From the NCBI RefSeq assembly GCF_018596315.1, contig NZ_JAHEAG010000009.1, forward strand, positions 181,454-245,453: DNA of 64,000 nucleotides, read 5' to 3'. Position 1 is the stretch's first letter. Every line of letters begins with the position of its first letter. Below are positions 57,878 through 64,000 of the stretch, in pieces. Source of the DNA: Bradyrhizobium sp. SRL28. Its GTDB lineage: Bacteria; Pseudomonadota; Alphaproteobacteria; Rhizobiales; Xanthobacteraceae. The translations under genes and the position numbers were made by a program. The notes beneath the pieces were generated by a model, which saw only the letters and a list, made by a program, of their open reading frames with translations, did not search any database and was not told the DNA's origin.

Positions 57878-59827
57878 ATGCCCCATCAAAATCCCCCAGA
57901 CCCGGGCGGGCCGCTGCGGCGGGTAACATCGACGGCCGTGGTCATCACCTTTGCGCTTGTCATGACCGCCTGCGTCCTGGGCGTCATGGCCTGGAAGGCG
58001 CTCGACGCCAAGAGGGCGACGCTGGCGAGCGGCAGCGCCGACATTCAGAACCTCGTCCATTCGCTTTCCGAGCATGCCTCGCACACCATTCAGGCGGTCG
58101 ATATCGCGATGGCCGGAATGGTGGACTTGCTGAAATACCGGGATCCCGAGCCGGACCGCTTCAACAAGTACCTCGTTGAAACGGCGAAAACGCTGCCCCA
58201 ACTGCGCGGGATCGGCGTCGCGGATGCCAAGGGCAACTGGAACTATTCGTCACTTTCGGAACAGCCGCGCCACAACGTCTCGGACCGGAGTTATTTTGCC
58301 TACCATCGCGATACGCCGGACAGCACGATTCGGATCAGCGAGCTGTTGCAGTCCCGTATCGACGAGCGATCCTCGATGATCGTTCTCTCGAAACGGATCA
58401 CCAAGCTTGACGGCAGCTTCGGCGGGGTCGTCGCCGCAGCGATCGACAAGGATTACTTCAACCGCTTTTACCGGACATTCCAGCTCGGCCCCGACGGCGG
58501 CATCAGCCTGATACGGAGTGATGGCACGCTCCTGATACGCTGGCCGGCGTCGGACAAGAGCAAGGATCTTTCCAGGACCGACCTGTTCTCAAAGCATCTC
58601 AAGCTGAGCACCGTCGGATCCTACAAGATCATCTCGCCGTTCGACGGCATCGTGAAGTATTTCGGCTACGAGCAAACGTCGCAATACCCCATGGTCGTCA
58701 CCGTGGCCGTGTCGGAAGACTGGCTGCTTTCCGAATGGTGGAAGGGATTGCGCACCGACGTCATCGTTGGCGGCGTGCTGCTGTGCATGATCCTGATGCT
58801 GGCGGCGTTGCTCGCCCTGCAGTTCCACTTCCGCAGCAAGACCGAGCGCGCGCTGCGCGAGCGCGAGGCGCACTATCGATTGCTGGCCGACAACATCGCC
58901 GACATCATCATCCTGATCGATGCCCGCAGCCTGCTACGCTATGTTTCGCGGTCGGCCGAGCCGGTGCTGGGATTGCGCCCGAAGGATCTTGTCGGCAAAT
59001 CATGCTTCGACCTGATTCATCCCGACGACAGGGAGAGCGTCAAATCGGCGACTACACGGATCAATGGCGTCGACAGCGTCAGCACCGTCGTGTTTCGACA
59101 CTATCGCGGCGACGGGACGCTGGCGTGGGTGGAAAGCAAGTTCAAGCTGGCGGCGGAACCGAGCGACCCTGCCCGGACGGAATTTCTCTGCGTCATCCGC
59201 GATGTGACCGAGCGCAAGCGGATGGAGGATGAGTTGACCCAGCTCAACCGCCGCCTCACCCAGCTTGCTGCAACCGACGGACTGACCAGCCTCACCAACC
59301 GCCGCACCTTCGACGGCTTCCTGCGGCGCGAATACGAAGCCTGCGAAGAGATTTCGGTGCTGTTGTTCGATATCGACAATTTCAAGGGCTACAACGACAC
59401 CTACGGACACCAGGCCGGCGACCGTTGCCTGCAGGCGGTTGCGAAGGCAATCGGCGATGCGACCGCCAATACGTCAGGCCTGTCCGCGCGCTATGGCGGC
59501 GAGGAATTCGCCATCGTGCTGCCGAATACGACCGAAGACGCTGCCCTGAAGGTCGCCGAAGCCATCCGGCTGACGGTTCGGGCGCTGGGCATTCCGAACA
59601 CGGCCTCCAGCCGCGGACACATCACTATCAGCGCGGGCGTCGCCGCCAGAAACCGCTCGACGCTCGACGAGGCCACGCTGGTGGGGGAAGCCGACACCGC
59701 GCTCTATGAGGCCAAGCGCCTCGGCCGCAATCGCAGCATCGTGTATTCCTCACTCGACCTGCGATATGTCGAGAGCGCCTCCATCCAGCACGATGGCGAG
59801 TTCGCGCCGGGTGAACGGGCGCATTAA
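57878..59827 (+). CDS. Membrane diguanylate cyclase with sensor and PAS domains
   Basis: A 649-residue protein that makes cyclic di-GMP. Order: short N-terminus, membrane helix (about 19-40), an extracytoplasmic dCache-like sensor (about 45-290, with SYFAYHRDTPDSTIRISE), a second helix (about 298-320), PAS (about 335-440, ending VIRDVTERKRMEDEL), and GGDEF (about 455-620). The active site is intact as RYGGEEFAIV (about 541), preceded by FDIDNFKGYND. There is no clear RxxD inhibitory site five residues before GGEEF, so product inhibition may be weak. No EAL domain. It should link an external small molecule to the motile-sessile switch. Confidence 0.93.
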   Translation: MPHQNPPDPGGPLRRVTSTAVVITFALVMTACVLGVMAWKALDAKRATLASGSADIQNLVHSLSEHASHTIQAVDIAMAGMVDLLKYRDPEPDRFNKYLVETAKTLPQLRGIGVADAKGNWNYSSLSEQPRHNVSDRSYFAYHRDTPDSTIRISELLQSRIDERSSMIVLSKRITKLDGSFGGVVAAAIDKDYFNRFYRTFQLGPDGGISLIRSDGTLLIRWPASDKSKDLSRTDLFSKHLKLSTVGSYKIISPFDGIVKYFGYEQTSQYPMVVTVAVSEDWLLSEWWKGLRTDVIVGGVLLCMILMLAALLALQFHFRSKTERALREREAHYRLLADNIADIIILIDARSLLRYVSRSAEPVLGLRPKDLVGKSCFDLIHPDDRESVKSATTRINGVDSVSTVVFRHYRGDGTLAWVESKFKLAAEPSDPARTEFLCVIRDVTERKRMEDELTQLNRRLTQLAATDGLTSLTNRRTFDGFLRREYEACEEISVLLFDIDNFKGYNDTYGHQAGDRCLQAVAKAIGDATANTSGLSARYGGEEFAIVLPNTTEDAALKVAEAIRLTVRALGIPNTASSRGHITISAGVAARNRSTLDEATLVGEADTALYEAKRLGRNRSIVYSSLDLRYVESASIQHDGEFAPGERAH

Positions 59828-59862
59828 GCGCGAGGGCAGCGACGACGGTATCTCTGCCGATC

Positions 59863-60003
59863 CTATCGCGCGCCAGGCCGCCACGCGAGATCATCAGACA
59901 GCACATAGATCGTGATCGCGGCCATGCACATCACGAGCCCGATCCAGAACATCGGCGAGTGATGGATCCGTCTCCAGTCGCGTCCACGGTGTTGCGATTT
60001 CAT
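59863..60003 (-). CDS. 46-residue single-pass membrane protein
   Basis: A short gene read from the ATG at 60003: MKSQHRGRDWRRIHHSPMFW, then a single hydrophobic segment IGLVMCMAAITIYVLS and a short DDLAWRPGAR tail. The basic N-terminus before the helix fits an inside-N orientation. GAGGTG lies seven bases upstream of the ATG. The HHSPMFW...ITIYVLSDDL pattern is, from memory, common among small rhizobial proteins. It is downstream of nothing on its strand and 39 bases after the acylphosphatase stop, so it could be co-transcribed with it. Confidence 0.7.
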   Translation of the reverse strand: MKSQHRGRDWRRIHHSPMFWIGLVMCMAAITIYVLSDDLAWRPGAR

Positions 60004-60042
60004 TCGGCGCACCTCGTAAGCACGTATCGGCCTATCACAGGG

Positions 60043-60342
60043 TCAGCTCGTCGGCAGCACCGAGAATCGCTCCCCTGCCCGCCGCAGCTTCAGCATCTCG
60101 GGATTGCCGGCTTCGTCCTCGATCGCCTCAACCCGCGCGGATGTTGGTCCGCGCTGACAGGCGGCGATCATGCCAGCCACGATATCAGCCGGCCCGGCAA
60201 ACGTCGTTTCCACGCTGCCGTCCCAGCGATTGCGCACCCAGCCCTCGACGCCGCGCGCGATCGCCTCATCCTCCACCCATGCGCGGTAGCCGACGCCCTG
60301 CACCCGGCCCCTGATCGTGACATGGCGGATCGTGTCGCTCAT
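60043..60342 (-). CDS. acyP: Acylphosphatase
   Basis: A 99-residue acylphosphatase, the normal size. It hydrolyses carboxyl-phosphate bonds such as acetyl phosphate or carbamoyl phosphate. The signature GRVQGVGYRAWV (about 12-23, with the phosphate-binding loop and arginine) and GWVRNRWDGSVE (about 34-45, with the catalytic asparagine) are intact. Its ATG overlaps the stop of the oxaloacetate decarboxylase gene by four bases, so the two are translated together. The tail (SARVEAIEDEAG) is normal for the family. Confidence 0.95.
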   Translation of the reverse strand: MSDTIRHVTIRGRVQGVGYRAWVEDEAIARGVEGWVRNRWDGSVETTFAGPADIVAGMIAACQRGPTSARVEAIEDEAGNPEMLKLRRAGERFSVLPTS

Positions 60343-61220
60343 GGCTTCTTCAATCCGAGAAATGCGCCACTGCGCGCTTTCACATCCGCCTCACGCATCA
60401 GGCGGCCAGTCAGGTCGGAAGACGCCAGGCCCTTCAGGTCTTTCGGACGGGTGCCTTCGCGCAGCGCTTTCAGGGTATCGTAGACCGCCTGCGTCGCCGC
60501 GGCGAATGGTGTGTGGCCCTGCAAGGCGATCTTCACCCGCTGACTCCTGAGGAACGCCGCGTCGTCGAGTTCGCCCTGGGTATTGCCGAGAACGATGGGC
60601 AGTGTCGTTACCTCCGAGATCGCCTCGACTTCCCGGCGTGTCGTAAGGCCCGTGAAGAACAGCGCATCGACGCCGGTCGCGTCATAGGCTTTTGCCCGCG
60701 CCAGACAGTCCTCGAAGCTCGACGCCGTCGGTCCGCCGCCGCGCGTTCCGGTCCGTCCCATGATGACCAGCGAGGAATCGCCGCGCCCGTCGAGCGCCGC
60801 CTTCATCTTGCCGACGCCCTCGTCCAGCGAGATCAGTTGCGGCTCGGTAACGCCAAAGGCCTGCGGCAGCAGCGTGTCTTCGATGGTAAGACCCGCGGCT
60901 CCCGCCGCTTCCAGTTCCTGCACCGTACGGCGCACGTTGAGTGCATTGCCATAGCCATGGTCGGCGTCGACCAGCACCGGCAAGGCGGAAGCGCGCGACA
61001 TCCGCCGCATCTGTTCGGCCAACTCGGTCAGCGTGATCAACGTAATATCGGGATCGCCGAGGACCGCCAGCGACGCCACCGAACCGCCGAACATGCCGAG
61101 CTCGAAACCGAGATCTTCGGCAATCCGGATGGAGGTCGGGTCATAGACCGAACCCGGCCGGATGCAGGTGGTGCCGTTGAGGATAGAACGCAATTTCTCT
61201 CGGCGCTGACGGAAAGCCAT
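60339..61220 (-). CDS. Oxaloacetate decarboxylase (PEP mutase/isocitrate lyase superfamily)
   Basis: A 293-residue enzyme of the isocitrate lyase/PEP mutase superfamily, matching the oxaloacetate decarboxylase subgroup. It should convert oxaloacetate to pyruvate and CO2 with Mg2+. Visible elements are FGGSVASLAVLGDPD, VLVDADHGYGNALNV (metal-binding aspartates), LTIEDTLLPQAFG and IMGRTGTRGGG. The gating loop lacks the KKCGH of isocitrate lyases. The ATG at 61220 (MAFRQRREKLRSILNG) is typical of the group; an in-frame start upstream at 61271 runs into a palindromic repeat and is rejected. Acylphosphatase follows with a four-base overlap. Confidence 0.9.
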   Translation of the reverse strand: MAFRQRREKLRSILNGTTCIRPGSVYDPTSIRIAEDLGFELGMFGGSVASLAVLGDPDITLITLTELAEQMRRMSRASALPVLVDADHGYGNALNVRRTVQELEAAGAAGLTIEDTLLPQAFGVTEPQLISLDEGVGKMKAALDGRGDSSLVIMGRTGTRGGGPTASSFEDCLARAKAYDATGVDALFFTGLTTRREVEAISEVTTLPIVLGNTQGELDDAAFLRSQRVKIALQGHTPFAAATQAVYDTLKALREGTRPKDLKGLASSDLTGRLMREADVKARSGAFLGLKKP

Positions 61221-61241
61221 TGTGCCCTCAGTTCTATCCGC

Positions 61242-61352
61242 CGTCATTGCGAGCGAAGCGAAGCAATCCATCGTTCGGCGAAGAAAGTATGGATTGCTTC
61301 GTCGCTGACGCTCCGTTGCGCAAACGCTTCGCGTTTGTCGCAGGCAATGACG
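61242..61352. repeat. Palindromic intergenic repeat
   Basis: CGTCATTGCGAGCGAAGCG and AAGCAATCCA near the left end are matched by TGGATTGCTTCG and GCAATGACG to the right. A second inner hairpin (CAAACGCTTCGCGTTTG) lies within it. Elements with CGTCATTGCGAGCGAAGCGAAGCAATCC arms are, from memory, very frequent in Bradyrhizobium and Rhodopseudomonas. It sits between two leftward genes. Confidence 0.85.
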
Positions 61353-61361
61353 GGATTACCT

Positions 61362-63377
61362 CTACGCAAACTCCAGAATCAACGCGTCCACCGCCAGCGT
61401 GGCGCCGGCCGCAGCATGAATCTTCTTCACCGTGCCGTCGCGCTCGGCGCGCAGCACGTTCTGCATCTTCATCGCCTCGACCACGGCCAAGGTTTCGCCC
61501 GACTTGACCTCCTGCCCTTCGCTGACGGCAATCGACACCACGAGCCCCGGCATCGGGCACAACAGCTTCTTGCCGGTATCGGCGGCTGAATTCACCGGCA
61601 TCAGCCGGGCGGCGGTGGCCTCGCTTTCGGTGAAGACGTTGACCGCAACGTCAAAGCCCTGGTGCGCGAGGCGGATGCCGTTCGGGATCGCGCGCACCTG
61701 CATCGCCACGAAGTGGCCGTCGATGGTGCCCTGCCAGACCGGTTCGCCCGGTGTCCAGTGTGAGACCAGATTATGCGGATTGCCGGGCAGACCATCGGCG
61801 CCGATGAAGCGCACCGCGATGCCCTCGGCCTCGCGCGCCACATCGAGCGCGATTTCATCGCGATCAAGCCACACCGCGCGGCGGCGTTCGCGTTGCACCA
61901 GCCGCCCGTTCATCTGTCCGGAAATCTGCCGCTTGCGCTCGCCGAGCACGTGATCGATCGCAGCGCCCACCGCCGCCAGCCGCCGCGCGATCTCGCCTTC
62001 CGGCGGGCGCGCGGAAAAGCCTTTTGGAAATTCCTCGGCGATAAAGCCGGTGGAAAGCTTGCCCTCGCGCCAGCGCGGGTGGTTCATCAGCGCCGACAGG
62101 AACGGAATGTTGTGCCTGATACCGTCGATGTAAAACGCATCCAGCGCGGTTGACTGCGCCTCGATCGCAGCCGCCCGCGACGGCGCGTGCGTGACAAGCT
62201 TGGCGATCATCGGATCGTAATGGATCGAGATTTCGCCGCCCTCCTGCACGCCGGTGTCGTTACGGATGGTGACGCCGTCATGGCTCGCTTCCGCCGGCGG
62301 CCGGTATTTCACCAGCCGACCGATCGAGGGGAGGAAATTGCGGAATGGGTCTTCGGCATAGACGCGGGATTCCACCGCCCACCCCGTCAGCGTGACATCC
62401 TTCTGCGCGATCGAGAGCTTCTCGCCGGCAGCAACCCGGATCATCTGCTCGACGAGATCGATGCCGGTGATCAATTCGGTGACGGGATGTTCGACCTGCA
62501 GACGGGTATTCATCTCCAGGAAGTAGAAGCTCTTGTCCTGGCCGGCGACGAATTCGACCGTGCCGGCGGAATCGTAGTGGACCGCTTTTGCCAGCGACAC
62601 CGCCTGCTCGCCCATCTTGCGGCGGGTGGTCTCGTCGAGCAGCGGCGACGGCGCCTCCTCGATGACCTTCTGGTTGCGGCGCTGGATCGAACATTCGCGC
62701 TCGCCGAGATAGATCACGTTGCCATGCTTGTCGCCGAGCACCTGGATTTCGATGTGGCGGGGATCGACGATAAACTTTTCGATGAAGACGCGGTCGTCGC
62801 CGAACGAGGATTTCGCCTCGGCCTTGGCGAGGTTGAAGCCTTCGGCGACTTCGGACTTCGAATGCGCGATCCGCATGCCCTTGCCGCCGCCGCCGGCGGA
62901 GGCCTTGATCATCACGGGATAGCCGATCTCGTCGGCGATCTTCACCGCGTGCTTTTCGTCCTCGATGACGCCGAGATGTCCCGGCACCGTCGAAACCTTG
63001 GCCTTGGCGGCGGCCTTCTTGGATTCGATCTTGTCGCCCATCGCGGCGATGGCGCCGGGATTGGGACCGATGAAGACGATGCCCGCCTTGGCAAGCTCGC
63101 GCGGAAACGCCTCGCGCTCGGACAGGAAGCCGTAACCGGGATGCACGGCCTCCGCGCCGGTCTTGCGGCAGGCCTCGATGATCCGGTCGATCAGAAGATA
63201 ACTCTCGGCGGCCGCCGGCGGGCCGATCAGCACGGCAGCATCGGCCATTTCGACGTGCAGCGCATCTCGGTCGGCCTCGGAATACACCGCTACCGTCTCG
63301 ATCCCCATACGGCGCGCAGTCTTGATGACCCGGCAGGCGATCTCGCCGCGATTTGCGATCAGAATTCTTTTGAACAT
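61362..63377 (-). CDS. pccA: Acyl-CoA carboxylase alpha subunit, probably propionyl-CoA carboxylase
   Basis: A 671-residue biotin-dependent carboxylase subunit. Biotin carboxylase domain (1-445): MFKRILIANRGEIACRVI, KASAGGGGKGMRI (ATP loop), FIEKFIVDPRHIEIQVLGD and EMNTRLQVEHPVTE. A linker/BT domain follows (about 470-590), then the biotinyl domain, with the biotinylated lysine in VVEAMKMQNVL near residue 640. It carboxylates biotin with ATP and bicarbonate for transfer to an acyl-CoA by a beta subunit that is not in the window. Length and biotin carrier fit PccA of propionate degradation; methylcrotonyl-CoA carboxylase is the main alternative. The ATG at 63377 starts the conserved first strand. 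Confidence 0.92.
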   Translation of the reverse strand: MFKRILIANRGEIACRVIKTARRMGIETVAVYSEADRDALHVEMADAAVLIGPPAAAESYLLIDRIIEACRKTGAEAVHPGYGFLSEREAFPRELAKAGIVFIGPNPGAIAAMGDKIESKKAAAKAKVSTVPGHLGVIEDEKHAVKIADEIGYPVMIKASAGGGGKGMRIAHSKSEVAEGFNLAKAEAKSSFGDDRVFIEKFIVDPRHIEIQVLGDKHGNVIYLGERECSIQRRNQKVIEEAPSPLLDETTRRKMGEQAVSLAKAVHYDSAGTVEFVAGQDKSFYFLEMNTRLQVEHPVTELITGIDLVEQMIRVAAGEKLSIAQKDVTLTGWAVESRVYAEDPFRNFLPSIGRLVKYRPPAEASHDGVTIRNDTGVQEGGEISIHYDPMIAKLVTHAPSRAAAIEAQSTALDAFYIDGIRHNIPFLSALMNHPRWREGKLSTGFIAEEFPKGFSARPPEGEIARRLAAVGAAIDHVLGERKRQISGQMNGRLVQRERRRAVWLDRDEIALDVAREAEGIAVRFIGADGLPGNPHNLVSHWTPGEPVWQGTIDGHFVAMQVRAIPNGIRLAHQGFDVAVNVFTESEATAARLMPVNSAADTGKKLLCPMPGLVVSIAVSEGQEVKSGETLAVVEAMKMQNVLRAERDGTVKKIHAAAGATLAVDALILEFA

Positions 63378-63515
63378 GTTCTTCTTGCTTGAGCTTTGGG
63401 CAGGATCCTCGCCCGCAATGTGACATGCGGGAACGCGGGTAACAAACCCGTGGTACAGCAAAAATCGATGGAGGCAACGGTCTCGTATGGGCTGGTGGCA
63501 CCGGCCGGCGGCAAT

Positions 63516-63725
63516 TCACCCGGAATACGCGTTGAACCGGCCCCGCGAATAGGCTCGGGACACCGCCTTCATCAGTTCGGCAGCCTCGGACTCCAGATAT
63601 TCGTTGGCCACGATCAGCGCGCGGACCGTCGCCCTCATGTCGCCGCCGCAGGCTGAAATCGCCTGATCCACCGCGGTTTCCAGCTCGTCGTTCTCTTCGG
63701 TTTTCGGCTGTGAAGAGGACGACAT
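63516..63725 (-). CDS. Small conserved hypothetical protein
   Basis: A 69-residue protein: an acidic start (KTEENDELETAVDQAI), then ISACGGDMRATVRALIVANE and YLESEAAELMKAVSRAYSRG, all helical. Proteins of this type, with GGD-x-R-x-x-V-x-A-L-I-V-A-N, are common in Bradyrhizobium and unnamed. It reads in the same direction as the carboxylase gene, 139 bases upstream of its start, so co-transcription is possible. No function is known. Confidence 0.7.
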   Translation of the reverse strand: MSSSSQPKTEENDELETAVDQAISACGGDMRATVRALIVANEYLESEAAELMKAVSRAYSRGRFNAYSG

Positions 63726-63835
63726 GGCACTATTCCGTGTTGAGCGACGGGGCCTAAGTTCCTATTTTGTTCTCACGAAGTCAATGGTGGTCTCGTCCCC
63801 TTTAGTAGGAGCTTCGATATCGGGAGGACGATCAA

Positions 63836-64000
63836 ATGGATTTATCGGCGATCATCAGAAGAGCGATTGAGATCGGAGACCAACACGGGTTCATCACATT
63901 TGACCAAATTAACGAACTCATGCCGTCATCTGCCTACAGGTTTGAGCCCGAGGCGATCGAAGCTCTCCTCGAAGCCCTGAGCGACCGAGGAATAGACGTC
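63836..64000 (+). CDS. Sigma-70 region 1.1-like protein, cut by the window end
   Basis: The 55 visible codons start at an ATG with GGGAGG ten bases upstream. The sequence reads as sigma-70 region 1.1: FITFDQINELMPSS, then FEPEAIEALLEALSDRGIDV. In RpoD this acidic helical domain blocks promoter DNA entry until core polymerase binds. Here it starts at once with region 1.1, as rpoD does. However, short stand-alone proteins carrying only this domain also exist in rhizobia, and the visible part cannot separate the two. No stop occurs before the end of the window. Confidence 0.6.
   Translation, partial: MDLSAIIRRAIEIGDQHGFITFDQINELMPSSAYRFEPEAIEALLEALSDRGIDV

Noticed and set aside
62187..63392. 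Plus-strand frame of about 400 codons opposite pccA
   Set aside because: Antisense shadow of a strongly conserved carboxylase.
63758..63775. Possible second LexA box (GTTCTCACGAAGTC)
   Set aside because: The second half reads GTCA rather than GTTC at the required spacing.
1..64000. CRISPR arrays, rRNA genes and complete insertion sequences
   Set aside because: No regularly spaced repeats, rRNA-like sequence or intact transposase was seen. The repeats present are pairs or dispersed single copies.

Overview
The window looks like a chromosome segment of a Bradyrhizobium-type alphaproteobacterium (Nitrobacteraceae). The base composition is GC-rich, the housekeeping genes on the right (lipB, a propionyl-CoA carboxylase alpha-type subunit, acylphosphatase, oxaloacetate decarboxylase, short FliN-like protein) are typical of that group, and so are the intergenic repeats. 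From about 1 to 49.2 kb the DNA is accessory. It is bounded on the right by a tyrosine integrase (47672-49180) that ends 23 bp from the 3' end of an intact tRNA-Leu(GAG) at 49204-49288. From there to the right end the DNA reads as ordinary chromosome. The left end of the accessory region lies outside the window.

Layout, left to right. (1) 0-12 kb: a leftward mobile-element backbone with a membrane protein, a SLOG/DUF2493 protein, a toprim protein, a 1447-residue methylase-plus-Strawberry-notch helicase, a small protein, a ParB-domain protein and an ArdC-like antirestriction protein. Several of these genes carry repeated structured 5' leaders. (2) 12-15.5 kb: repeats, a large serine recombinase and a coiled-coil protein. 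(3) 15.7-28.8 kb: a DNA-repair block. It has an AddB-like/AddA-like nuclease-helicase pair, Ku with a NUDIX hydrolase, and, divergent from Ku, a six-gene operon behind a GTTC-N7-GTTC LexA-type box (two zinc-ribbon-like proteins, UvrD-like helicase, SNase-like nuclease, SRAP protein, DinB). (4) 28.8-42.5 kb: a defence-like island. It has a PHP/SMC-type ATPase, Fic protein plus partner, a DUF2130 protein, an orphan nuclease-like protein, a tightly overlapping HNH / PD-(D/E)XK / SIR2 trio, and a membrane metallophosphoesterase. (5) 42.6-49.2 kb: layered integration scars (3' fragments of tRNA-Ser-like and tRNA-Arg genes), a broken beta-propeller gene, a triple carboxymuconolactone-decarboxylase protein, a permuted-papain peptidase and the integrase. 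(6) 49.3-64 kb: core genes, including lipB, a hybrid histidine kinase, a GbsR-type regulator with its operon, a diguanylate cyclase, acylphosphatase with oxaloacetate decarboxylase, the acyl-CoA carboxylase alpha subunit, and the start of a sigma-70 region 1.1 protein.

How the parts fit: the backbone supplies DNA maintenance and antirestriction, the repair block handles breaks and lesions under SOS control, and the defence block holds candidate anti-phage modules. The strongest candidate for an undescribed system is the three-gene HNH / PD-(D/E)XK / SIR2 operon at 37354-40333. The repeated RNA-like leaders at 7.9, 10.9 and 12.0 kb, and a second pair at 0.1 and 2.3 kb, are the most interesting non-coding signals. 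All functional assignments come from motif recognition by eye; no database search was run.
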